NCBI GenBank assembly: GCA_910577355.1
Contig: CAJTMY010000074.1
Span: 1 to 5,302, forward strand
Reading direction: 5' to 3'
DNA from: an uncultured Muribaculaceae bacterium
GTDB lineage: Bacteria > Bacteroidota > Bacteroidia > Bacteroidales > Muribaculaceae
DNA: 5,302 nucleotides
In this document: positions 1-5,302 of the stretch, piece after piece
Layout of the letters: each line of letters starts with the position of its first letter
How positions within the stretch are numbered: the first letter of the stretch is position 1
Position numbers and translations under genes: made by a program
The notes under the pieces: generated by a model
Databases searched by the model: none
Told to the model about the DNA's origin: nothing
What the model saw: only the letters and a program-made list of their open reading frames with translations

Positions 1-98
1 AGACCGAATTCTTCAAACAAATCGCTATTTTTGCACTTGCCAGTTGAACCTACGTTTTCGGATAATTTATGCGCAATGTGCTTTTTTTCGTGCATTAA

Positions 99-130
99 TT
101 TGTTAATGTCCGAAATTTTCTCCAACTTTG
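99..130 (+). promoter_or_regulatory. Predicted Bacteroidetes-type promoter of ilvE
   Basis: TTTG at 99-102 is followed by a 20-base spacer and CAACTTTG at 123-130. This fits the Bacteroidetes primary sigma consensus TTTG-N19/20-TAnnTTTG with a single mismatch (C for T at the first base of the -7 box). Transcription would start a few bases downstream, near 136, leaving a leader of about 40 bases before the ATG at 176. The surrounding sequence is AT-rich, as expected for an intergenic region. The match is read directly from the sequence; activity is inferred. Confidence 0.65.
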
Positions 131-175
131 CGTCATGACAAATAAATGTCTGATATAAACTATACCTAACCTGAC

Positions 176-1201
176 ATGAACCAACCCGACATTGACTGGA
201 AACATCTCCCGTTCGGCTATTATCCTACCGACTATAATGTGCGTTGCTACTTTCGCGACGGCAAATGGGGAGAAATAGAAGTGTCGCAATCCGACAAGAT
301 CGAACTACACATGGCGGCTACATCGCTGCATTACGGCCAGGAGCTTTTCGAGGGCCTCAAGGCTTTCCGGGGCAAGGACGGCAAGATACGTATCTTCCGT
401 CTTGAGGACAATGGCACCCGTCTGCAGGATTCGGCAAACGGCATTCTGATGGAGCCGGTGCCTGCCGACCTTTTCCGCGAAATGGTGATAAAGGCCGTGA
501 AGCTCAACGAGCGTTTCATACCGCCATACGGCTCGGGGGCATCGCTTTATATACGCCCTCTTGAGATCGGCATAAGCCCTTCGATAGGTGTGCGGTCGGC
601 CACCGAATATATGTTCATGATTATGGTGACGCCGGTAGGCCCTTATTTCAAGACCGGTTTCGGCTGCACTGATATCTGCATCATGCGTCAGTATGACCGT
701 GTGGCTCCGCGCGGTACAGGCCGCTATAAGATAGGAGGCAACTATGCCGCCTCTCTCGCTGCATCGCATCATGCGCATGAAATGGGCTATTCGGCTGTGC
801 TTTTCCTCGATCCGAAGGAAAAGAAGTATCTTGATGAATGCGGCCCGGCCAATTTCTTTGCGATCATCGACGGCAAGTATGTTACTCCCAAGAGCGATTC
901 CATTCTGCCTTCGATAACCAACAGGGCGCTGCAGCAGCTCGCGCGCGACATGGGTATCGAGGTAGAGGAGCGTCATATTACTGTCGACGAGCTTGAGAAG
1001 GCTACCGAGGCAGGCGCATGTGGCACTGCAGCCGTTATCTCGCCCGTGGGCACGATACACGATGAGGATACAGGCAAGGACTATGTTATCTCGGCCGACC
1101 GCAAGCCGGGGCCTGTATGCACCGCGCTATACGAGCGTCTCAACGCCATCCGTCTCGGTGAGTATCCCGACGAATACGGTTGGAATACCATAGTTGAATA
1201 A
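176..1201 (+). CDS. ilvE: Branched-chain amino acid aminotransferase (group II, PLP fold type IV)
   Basis: This 341-residue cytoplasmic enzyme is predicted to transfer the amino group between glutamate and the 2-oxo acids of leucine, isoleucine and valine, using pyridoxal phosphate. It acts as the last step of their synthesis and the first of their breakdown. Family signatures in order are SLHYGQELFEGLKAFRG (residues 50-66), YIRPLEIG (125-132), GTGRYKIGGNYAASL (180-194) with K185 as the expected Schiff-base lysine, DECGPANFF (220-228) with E221 at the conserved glutamate, and GTAAVISPVG (283-292). The length is normal for the eukaryote-like group II BCATs (about 340-360 residues), and the frame is intact. 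The ATG is the first possible start because an in-frame TAA lies at 167-169. There is no Shine-Dalgarno, which is usual in Bacteroidetes. The gene has its own promoter and a terminator 23 bases after the stop, so it is probably monocistronic. A sister fold-type IV activity such as D-amino acid aminotransferase is unlikely given the group II signatures. Confidence 0.95.
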   Translation: MNQPDIDWKHLPFGYYPTDYNVRCYFRDGKWGEIEVSQSDKIELHMAATSLHYGQELFEGLKAFRGKDGKIRIFRLEDNGTRLQDSANGILMEPVPADLFREMVIKAVKLNERFIPPYGSGASLYIRPLEIGISPSIGVRSATEYMFMIMVTPVGPYFKTGFGCTDICIMRQYDRVAPRGTGRYKIGGNYAASLAASHHAHEMGYSAVLFLDPKEKKYLDECGPANFFAIIDGKYVTPKSDSILPSITNRALQQLARDMGIEVEERHITVDELEKATEAGACGTAAVISPVGTIHDEDTGKDYVISADRKPGPVCTALYERLNAIRLGEYPDEYGWNTIVE

Positions 1202-1223
1202 GACGGAATAAATATATGTATAT

Positions 1224-1254
1224 GGGCAGACGCATAAGGCGTTTGCCCTGTTTT
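1224..1254 (+). terminator. Intrinsic terminator after ilvE
   Basis: GGGCAGACGC (1224-1233) pairs with GCGTTTGCCC (1239-1248) to give a 10-pair stem with one G-T wobble and a five-base loop (ATAAG). It is followed by TGTTTT and further A/T-rich sequence. It lies 23 bases past the ilvE stop and ends 12 bases before the next gene, so it should end most ilvE transcripts while allowing some read-through into the HD-domain gene. Confidence 0.8.
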
Positions 1255-1266
1255 AATTAATAGTGT

Positions 1267-1833
1267 ATGTTTGATTACCAGCAACTGTACGACAAATATT
1301 ATCCTGCCGGCACCCGTGCGCGTGATATTCTTGAGCGCCATAGCCGCTCGGTATGCGATCTTGCGCTTGCGATAGACCACACCCTTGGGCTCGGTATTGA
1401 TCCCGAGCGGATTGAAGTCGCCGCAATGCTCCATGACATAGGGATATTCATGACCGACGCCGACGGCATCGATTGCCACGGATCGGAACAGTATATAAGA
1501 CACGGGATACTCGGAGCCGACCTGCTCAGAGTCGAGGACGCTCCGGAGTGGGCGGCGCTTGTGGCGGAGAGACATACGGGTGCCGGCATCAGCGCCGATG
1601 ATATAAGAGAGTTGAATCTTCCGCTGCCATGTGACCGAGTACTGATGCCCGAGTCTCTGCTCGAAAGGCTTATATGCTATGCCGATAAGTTTTACAGCAA
1701 GTCGGGGGATATGAAAATCAAAAGCCTTGACCGTGTGCGAGCGTCAATGGCACGCCATTCGCAGTCGACGCAGAGGCGCTTCGAGCAACTCCACGATGAG
1801 TTTGGAACCGCGGTTCATGCGTTGGGTATGTAA
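1267..1833 (+). CDS. HD-domain (HDIG-type) phosphohydrolase, substrate unknown
   Basis: This is a 188-residue soluble protein with no signal peptide or membrane segment. It carries the HD metal-binding pattern: H25 (ERHS), H56-D57 in MLHDIGI (an HDIG motif) and D140 in CYADKFYS. H79 (IRHG) and H103 (ERHTG) are placed like the extra ligands of dinuclear HD hydrolases. HD proteins of this size usually hydrolyse nucleotides or other phosphoesters; the substrate here cannot be told. The N-terminus DYQQLYDKYYPAG just before the first helix looks like that of other small HDIG proteins, which supports the ATG at 1267. No AUG or GUG follows in frame until residue 54, and starting there would lose H25. 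The gene sits 65 bases after ilvE, separated by a terminator, and I found no convincing upstream promoter, so it may depend on read-through. Its last 19 bases overlap the convergent kinase gene. Functional class is fairly sure; the exact role is not. Confidence 0.85.
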   Translation: MFDYQQLYDKYYPAGTRARDILERHSRSVCDLALAIDHTLGLGIDPERIEVAAMLHDIGIFMTDADGIDCHGSEQYIRHGILGADLLRVEDAPEWAALVAERHTGAGISADDIRELNLPLPCDRVLMPESLLERLICYADKFYSKSGDMKIKSLDRVRASMARHSQSTQRRFEQLHDEFGTAVHALGM

Positions 1834-3278
1834 CGTTTAAGTGTAAATCTGAAAAGCAGACCTCCGCCTTCTCGGTTGGAGGCTGTTATGGCGCCCCCGA
1901 GAGCTTCGATTGTGTTCTGTACTATGCATAATCCGAGGCCGGTGCCGCCTTTCTTGCGCGACCGTCCGGAATCCTCGCGGAAGAAACGCTCGAAAAGATG
2001 GGGCAGGGAGGATTCCTTTACGCCCACTCCATTGTCGTAGAAGGCGAAGTAGAAGAATTCATCGTCCTTATCGGTAAGAATGAGGTTGCATTCTGTGCCT
2101 TTTGAATATGATGCCGCATTTTTCGCGAGGTTGTTGATCATTGCGATAAGAAGGCCATTGTTTCCTATCACACGACAATAGGTGGGGATATCATAGTTGA
2201 ATACCATCTGTCCGAGTATTCCTGAGGTCTCAAGATCGCTTACGGCCTGAAAAACGACTTCATGAAAGTCTACCGGCTCGGTATTTATCATCTTCGAGCC
2301 ATATTCGAGACGTGTTATCGACGATAGATCGTCGAGCAGTTGGGTGAGGCGGTTGACATGTTCGCCAACTTTCTGCATGAAGTGTCGGCGCGATTCCTCA
2401 TCCATGTCGGGATGCTCGTTTATGGTGTCGAGGTAACCTTTTATGACACCTATGGGGGTCTTCAGTTCGTGGTTTATATTGTTGGTAAGCTCACGTTTGA
2501 GACGAGTTTTTTCCTCAAGCGCGTGCATAGCCACTTTGTGTTCGCGTTTCAGTTTGATGATCGAAGCCGAACGCTCGTTGTAGAATTTCACAATCTGTCG
2601 TGCGATGTCGCCTATCTCATCGCGCGGAAATGCCATGCTCGGCACGAACGTCGGGTCTGAGCCGGCACGCATGGCGAAGTCGCGCAGCATGCTTATATTC
2701 TTGCCGATACGGTGTGCTATGACAAGAGCCATGAACGTGGCAAGTATGGCTACGGAGATTAGGATAACATAGATACTCTTGGATGCGCTTGATGCTGCCA
2801 CTACTTCCGGACTGAATGGCAACATGGTGTATACAAGCAGTTTGTGGTCGCGGCTTTGCAGCACGTCGTAGTAAAAGTTAGATTCGCGACGGCTTTCGTT
2901 GGTATCAAATTGAGTGTCGGCGGTATTTGTTATTCCACCGGTTTTGAAGTCGCGTGTTTCAGGAACCTGTATAGGTTCGCCGATCTGATAGATCAAAGTG
3001 CCCGTATGATATACAGACATGCGGATATCATCGTATACCGGGTTCTGTCTGTAATAATCTTTGATAAAATCGAGGAAGTCAGATGGATCGGTGTTTGAGT
3101 CGTAAGCAGCCACGATACGCGAATTCACGAGAGTGATCTGCGTACGTAATTTTTCAACTTTCAGCTTTTTTTCGGTATGAAACATCCATACCCCCAGCAC
3201 GATGACGATAAGCCATACCAGCAACAAGAGAGGCAGGAGCAGCCGCCACTGATATTTAATATGTTTCTTTAAACCCAT
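1815..3278 (-). CDS. Membrane sensor histidine kinase of a two-component system
   Basis: This 487-residue inner-membrane kinase is predicted to autophosphorylate and pass the phosphate to the response regulator encoded just upstream. In order it shows a first membrane helix at about 13-33, an extracytoplasmic sensor region of about 135 residues (34-168) with no fold I recognise, and a second helix at about 169-188. A HAMP-like linker with DEIGDIARQ (220-228) and a likely coiled coil to about 264 follow. The HisKA dimerisation domain has phospho-acceptor H270 in NNINHELKTP. The HATPase domain has an N box NNLAKNAASYS (382-392, N387), G1 DNGVG (415-419), an F box LFERFFRED (428-436) and G2 GGTGLGL (444-450). 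All catalytic boxes are intact, so both kinase and phosphatase activity are plausible. The ATG lies inside the end of the regulator gene (23-base overlap), which suggests translational coupling. The 3' end overlaps the HD-domain gene on the other strand. The stimulus is unknown. Confidence 0.93.
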   Translation of the reverse strand: MGLKKHIKYQWRLLLPLLLLVWLIVIVLGVWMFHTEKKLKVEKLRTQITLVNSRIVAAYDSNTDPSDFLDFIKDYYRQNPVYDDIRMSVYHTGTLIYQIGEPIQVPETRDFKTGGITNTADTQFDTNESRRESNFYYDVLQSRDHKLLVYTMLPFSPEVVAASSASKSIYVILISVAILATFMALVIAHRIGKNISMLRDFAMRAGSDPTFVPSMAFPRDEIGDIARQIVKFYNERSASIIKLKREHKVAMHALEEKTRLKRELTNNINHELKTPIGVIKGYLDTINEHPDMDEESRRHFMQKVGEHVNRLTQLLDDLSSITRLEYGSKMINTEPVDFHEVVFQAVSDLETSGILGQMVFNYDIPTYCRVIGNNGLLIAMINNLAKNAASYSKGTECNLILTDKDDEFFYFAFYDNGVGVKESSLPHLFERFFREDSGRSRKKGGTGLGLCIVQNTIEALGGAITASNREGGGLLFRFTLKRYIPNA

Positions 3279-3972
3279 ATCCGAATCCCTGTCGGGTGAC
3301 GATATTGTCGGCGTATTGGCCTATTTTTTTGCGGAGTCGGGTGATATTTGTATCTATGGTGCGATTGCTCACTACCACATCCTCGCCCCATACCTGTGCT
3401 ATGATTTCCTGACGCGAATATATGCGGTTGCGGTGTGTGAGAAAGAACTGTAGGATCTCAAACTCTGTACGGGTGAGTGCCACGGGGTCGTTTTCGAGGA
3501 AACAGATTTTTTCGTTCCGGTCTATGCGCAGTGTCTTGAACGTGAGGTCCGATTCGTACTCGCTGTCTTCGTTTGCACCGGCGGCGGTTATGGCATTTAT
3601 CGCCGCGGTACGGCGCAGTACGGCGCGGACGCGGGCCAATACCTCGCCTATCGAGAATGGCTTGGTCACATAGTCATCGGCACCGATGTTCAGACCCATC
3701 ACTTTCTCGTCCTCCTCGTTGAGAGCCGAGCAGAAGATGATAGGTGTGTTTTCGGTTGCGGTTACGTTGCGGATACGCTTGGCGAAATCGAAGCCGCTCA
3801 TATCGCCCATCATGATGTCTACAATGAAGAGCTGATATTTTGATAGCTCCATATCAAGGGCTTCCTCGGCGCTGTATGCAGTATCGACTTCATAGCCTTC
3901 TTTGTTTAGGTTGTACTGGAGGATGTCGCAGATTGAGTCTTCGTCGTCTATTACAAGTATTCGGGCACGCAT
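3256..3972 (-). CDS. OmpR/PhoB-family response regulator
   Basis: This is a 238-residue DNA-binding regulator controlled by the kinase that follows it in the same operon. The receiver domain (1 to about 121) has acidic residues D9, D10 and E11, phospho-acceptor D52 in FIVDIMM, S82 as the switch residue and K104 in VTKPF. A linker of about 20 residues (AAINA to YESD) leads to a winged-helix domain (about 143-238) with LTRTEFEILQFF (166-177), the recognition-helix segment NRTIDTNITRLRKKI (203-217) and the wing GFGYGF (229-234). Length and layout are standard. The ATG at 3972 is the first start after an in-frame TAG 15 bases upstream, and its leader lacks a Shine-Dalgarno. It is the first gene of the operon, with a good promoter upstream. 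Autoregulation is suggested by a direct repeat next to that promoter. Bacteroidales have several such pairs (RprXY is one), and I cannot tell which this is, so no symbol is given. Confidence 0.95.
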   Translation of the reverse strand: MRARILVIDDEDSICDILQYNLNKEGYEVDTAYSAEEALDMELSKYQLFIVDIMMGDMSGFDFAKRIRNVTATENTPIIFCSALNEEDEKVMGLNIGADDYVTKPFSIGEVLARVRAVLRRTAAINAITAAGANEDSEYESDLTFKTLRIDRNEKICFLENDPVALTRTEFEILQFFLTHRNRIYSRQEIIAQVWGEDVVVSNRTIDTNITRLRKKIGQYADNIVTRQGFGYGFKETY

Positions 3973-4025
3973 TATGTGTTTTCTCTAATGATTGGTTTAA
4001 TATTCGGTCGTATTGTTTCGACATT

Positions 4026-4056
4026 CAAAATTAAGAAAAAAACAGGAGGATGCAAG
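4026..4056 (-). promoter_or_regulatory. Predicted Bacteroidetes-type promoter of the two-component operon
   Basis: Read on the minus strand, CTTG (4056-4053) is followed by a 19-base spacer and TAATTTTG (4033-4026). The -7 box is a perfect TAnnTTTG match and the -33 box matches three of four bases. Transcription would begin near 4019, giving a leader of roughly 45 bases to the regulator ATG at 3972. It is the only such pair I found in this intergenic region. Confidence 0.65.
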
Positions 4057-4071
4057 GTTAAAGAATGTTAA
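4057..4071 (-). promoter_or_regulatory. Direct repeat TTAAC-N5-TTAAC, candidate response-regulator site
   Basis: On the minus strand, TTAAC occurs at 4071-4067 and again at 4061-4057. The two are exactly one helical turn (10 bases) apart, and the second directly adjoins the predicted -33 box. OmpR/PhoB-family regulators typically bind pairs of short direct repeats spaced about 10-11 bases, often overlapping or just upstream of the -35/-33 region. The repeat is plain in the sequence; its role as the regulator's own operator is inference, and short A/T-rich repeats arise by chance. Confidence 0.35.
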
Positions 4072-4202
4072 TGTGAACTTGGGGCACGAACCATTTCCGA
4101 AGTTCTCGGTTATGATAGTATAATTGCTTTATTGCACTGTGTTTTCATGGTAATAGATTTAAGGTTATGATCCGGGTTGCTCGTGATGAGCCGCAGGATA
4201 TG

Positions 4203-4247
4203 AAAAATGCCGCCGGAAGTCGTATAAGACGGATGGCGGCATTTTTT
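4203..4247 (-). terminator. Strong hairpin terminator downstream of the DUF362 gene, bidirectional in form
   Basis: AAAAATGCCGCC (4203-4214) pairs perfectly with GGCGGCATTTTT (4235-4246), a 12-pair stem. The 20-base loop contains a small inner GTC/GAC stem (4219-4221 with 4228-4230). On the minus strand the hairpin begins 13 bases past the DUF362 stop codon and ends in five T residues, so it should terminate that transcript and insulate the two-component operon. On the plus strand it also ends in six T residues, but no plus-strand gene precedes it. Confidence 0.85.
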
Positions 4248-4259
4248 ATTTCATTCAGG

Positions 4260-5249
4260 TTACTCCTCGATGGTGACGAGATTATATCGTTGCTTGCCAA
4301 GGCCGTGTGCTTCGGCGGCATCGAGCATATGCATTCCGTTGCGCGAGTTTATGCGTTCGATGAGATGCTCCTTGCCATGGTCGTCTGAATTGAGAACCAT
4401 GTCGATGCAGGCACGGTCGAGTGCCACCGGGTCGAGCGAGGCGAGGATACCGAAGTCTTTCATCTCGGGCTTGGCGGGATTGCCGTTACAGTCGCAGTCG
4501 ACCGACAGATTGTTGGCAACGTTGATATACAGGATATTGTCGCCGGTATGGGCTATGATTGCCTTGCAGGCATCGGCCATTGACTCAAGGAATGTATTTT
4601 GCTCCGCGGTGTTGTCCCATATCTCTTCGTGCTTTTCAGTCTTGCCGCCGGTATGGATATACGCCTTGCCGTCGGAAGAGGCTATGCCTATGGATATATT
4701 CTTGAGTGCACCTCCGAAGCCTGCCATCTGATGCCCTTTGAAGTGAGAGAGCACAACGATGAAATCATAGTCGAGGAAGTTTTTGCCTACTATGTCCTTG
4801 GTGAGATGGAGACCGCTGTCCACGGGCAACTCGACCTGTCCGTCGGCATCCATGATGTCGATGCCGATATATCCGTGTTCGATGGCGGTTTTCCGGTGTT
4901 GTTCGGTAGTGTTGCGGTTTCCTGCATATGCGGTGTTGCATTCGATGAAAGTGCCGTTCACGAGTCTTACCAGCGGGTTGATAAGGGCTGTGTCGAGTTG
5001 ATTGGATTTTGCAGATTCACCGCTTGAGATCTTGACGCCCACCTTGTTGCCGGTAGCTTTGCGTCCGAGCGCTTCATATACCTTGACAAGGTTTTCGGGC
5101 GTGATGTCTTTTATGTAATATACTGTAGGCAGTGTATCTGCTGCGACTGAGTCGGTTGCGGCATTGCCTGTCCCCGAGGCGGCTCCCGAGCATGCGGTGC
5201 CGCACAGCATCAGGGCTGCTGCTGTGAATGTGATGATTGTCTTGTTCAC
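4260..5249 (-). CDS. Exported DUF362-domain protein, probable lipoprotein, ferredoxin insert absent
   Basis: This is a 329-residue protein of the DUF362 family, whose biochemical function is not established. The N-terminus (MNKTIITFTAAALMLCGTAC) looks like a lipoprotein signal peptide with C20 as the likely lipidated residue. The -3 glycine is atypical for a lipobox, so a non-lipid signal peptide remains possible. A low-complexity Ala/Ser/Thr/Gly/Asp linker (21-41) follows. Family marks are KVGVKISSGE (69-78), FIVVLSHFKGHQMAGFGGALKNISIG (163-188), the short cysteine motif SVDCDCNGNPAKP (249-261) and DFGILASLDPVALDRA (265-280). Many relatives carry CxxCxxCxxxCP iron-sulfur motifs after the GALKN segment; here residues about 189-220 contain no cysteine. 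Translation must start at GTG 5249, because a TGA at 5264-5262 closes the frame and the next start would remove the signal peptide. The gene is followed by its own terminator and seems monocistronic within the window. Confidence 0.88.
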   Translation of the reverse strand: MNKTIITFTAAALMLCGTACSGAASGTGNAATDSVAADTLPTVYYIKDITPENLVKVYEALGRKATGNKVGVKISSGESAKSNQLDTALINPLVRLVNGTFIECNTAYAGNRNTTEQHRKTAIEHGYIGIDIMDADGQVELPVDSGLHLTKDIVGKNFLDYDFIVVLSHFKGHQMAGFGGALKNISIGIASSDGKAYIHTGGKTEKHEEIWDNTAEQNTFLESMADACKAIIAHTGDNILYINVANNLSVDCDCNGNPAKPEMKDFGILASLDPVALDRACIDMVLNSDDHGKEHLIERINSRNGMHMLDAAEAHGLGKQRYNLVTIEE

Positions 5250-5262
5250 AGGGCAACCGCAT

Positions 5263-5270
5263 CAAAATTA
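5263..5270 (-). promoter_or_regulatory. Possible -7 promoter element of the DUF362 gene
   Basis: TAATTTTG on the minus strand is a perfect TAnnTTTG match and is identical to the -7 octamer of the two-component operon. No TTTG or TTG is present at the expected -33 distance (about 5287-5294), so the promoter is incomplete. If used, transcription would start near 5257, only about eight bases before the GTG start codon. Confidence 0.4.
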
Positions 5271-5302
5271 TCTTAAATTTAAATAATTGATTTTGGGGAA
5301 TG

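Noticed and set aside
26..33. TATTTTTG, a perfect -7 box match on the plus strand upstream of ilvE
   Set aside because: There is no TTTG at the matching -33 position (about 2-5), and the pair at 99-130 is a better and closer promoter for ilvE.
71..88. GCGCAATGTGC followed by a run of seven T, possible terminator of a gene to the left
   Set aside because: The stem is only about three pairs long including a wobble, too weak to call.
305..1060. Open frame of 251 codons on the minus strand inside ilvE
   Set aside because: It lies fully antisense to a clearly recognised enzyme gene, its translation shows no family motif and it is explained by codon bias of the real frame.
1081..1575. Open frame of 164 codons on the minus strand across the end of ilvE and the start of the HD gene
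   Set aside because: It crosses the ilvE terminator, overlaps two real genes and has no recognisable domain.
1861..1882. CCTCC/GGAGG hairpin as a terminator for the HD-domain gene
   Set aside because: The stem has five pairs, no T tract follows, and it lies within the kinase coding sequence (GGG-rich C-terminus), so codon content explains it.
2340..2660. Plus-strand open frame inside the histidine kinase gene
   Set aside because: It is antisense to the conserved HisKA and linker region and has no supporting motif or promoter.
4119..4136. Repeated ATTGC words in the intergenic region
   Set aside because: Only two five-base copies in A/T-rich DNA, far from any promoter element; no support for a function.
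4270..4731. Plus-strand open frames inside the DUF362 gene, including one at 4599-5027
   Set aside because: They are antisense shadows of a conserved gene; the translations are not protein-like and no upstream promoter was seen.

Overview
The window looks like a piece of a Bacteroidales chromosome with mid-range GC, possibly of the Muribaculaceae type; the family is an inference. The clues are promoter-like pairs of the Bacteroidetes form TTTG-N19/20-TAnnTTTG, gene starts without Shine-Dalgarno sequences, and proteins that read like their Bacteroidales counterparts. It holds five intact genes and no RNA gene, insertion sequence or CRISPR array.

Layout: 1-175 is an AT-rich leader with a good promoter for ilvE. 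176-1201 (+) encodes a group II branched-chain amino acid aminotransferase, followed by a clear intrinsic terminator. 1267-1833 (+) encodes a small HD-domain (HDIG) phosphohydrolase. Its last 19 bases overlap, tail to tail, the end of a histidine kinase gene on the minus strand. 3972 down to 1815 (-) is a two-gene two-component operon: an OmpR/PhoB-type response regulator, then a membrane histidine kinase, with a 23-base overlap. 3973-4259 is intergenic. It carries the operon promoter, a direct repeat just upstream of that promoter that may be the regulator's own binding site, and a strong hairpin terminator for the next gene. 5249-4260 (-) encodes an exported, probably lipid-anchored DUF362 protein that lacks the ferredoxin insert found in many relatives.

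The regulator and kinase clearly work as a pair; what they sense and control cannot be read from the window. The aminotransferase, HD protein and DUF362 protein have no evident functional link to them. This is mostly an ordinary housekeeping and regulatory region, and I see no convincing new multi-gene system. The points most worth a second look are the candidate autoregulatory repeat, the ferredoxin-less exported DUF362 protein with a near-leaderless GTG start, the metal-ligand pattern of the HD protein, and the convergent gene overlap with no terminator between the genes.
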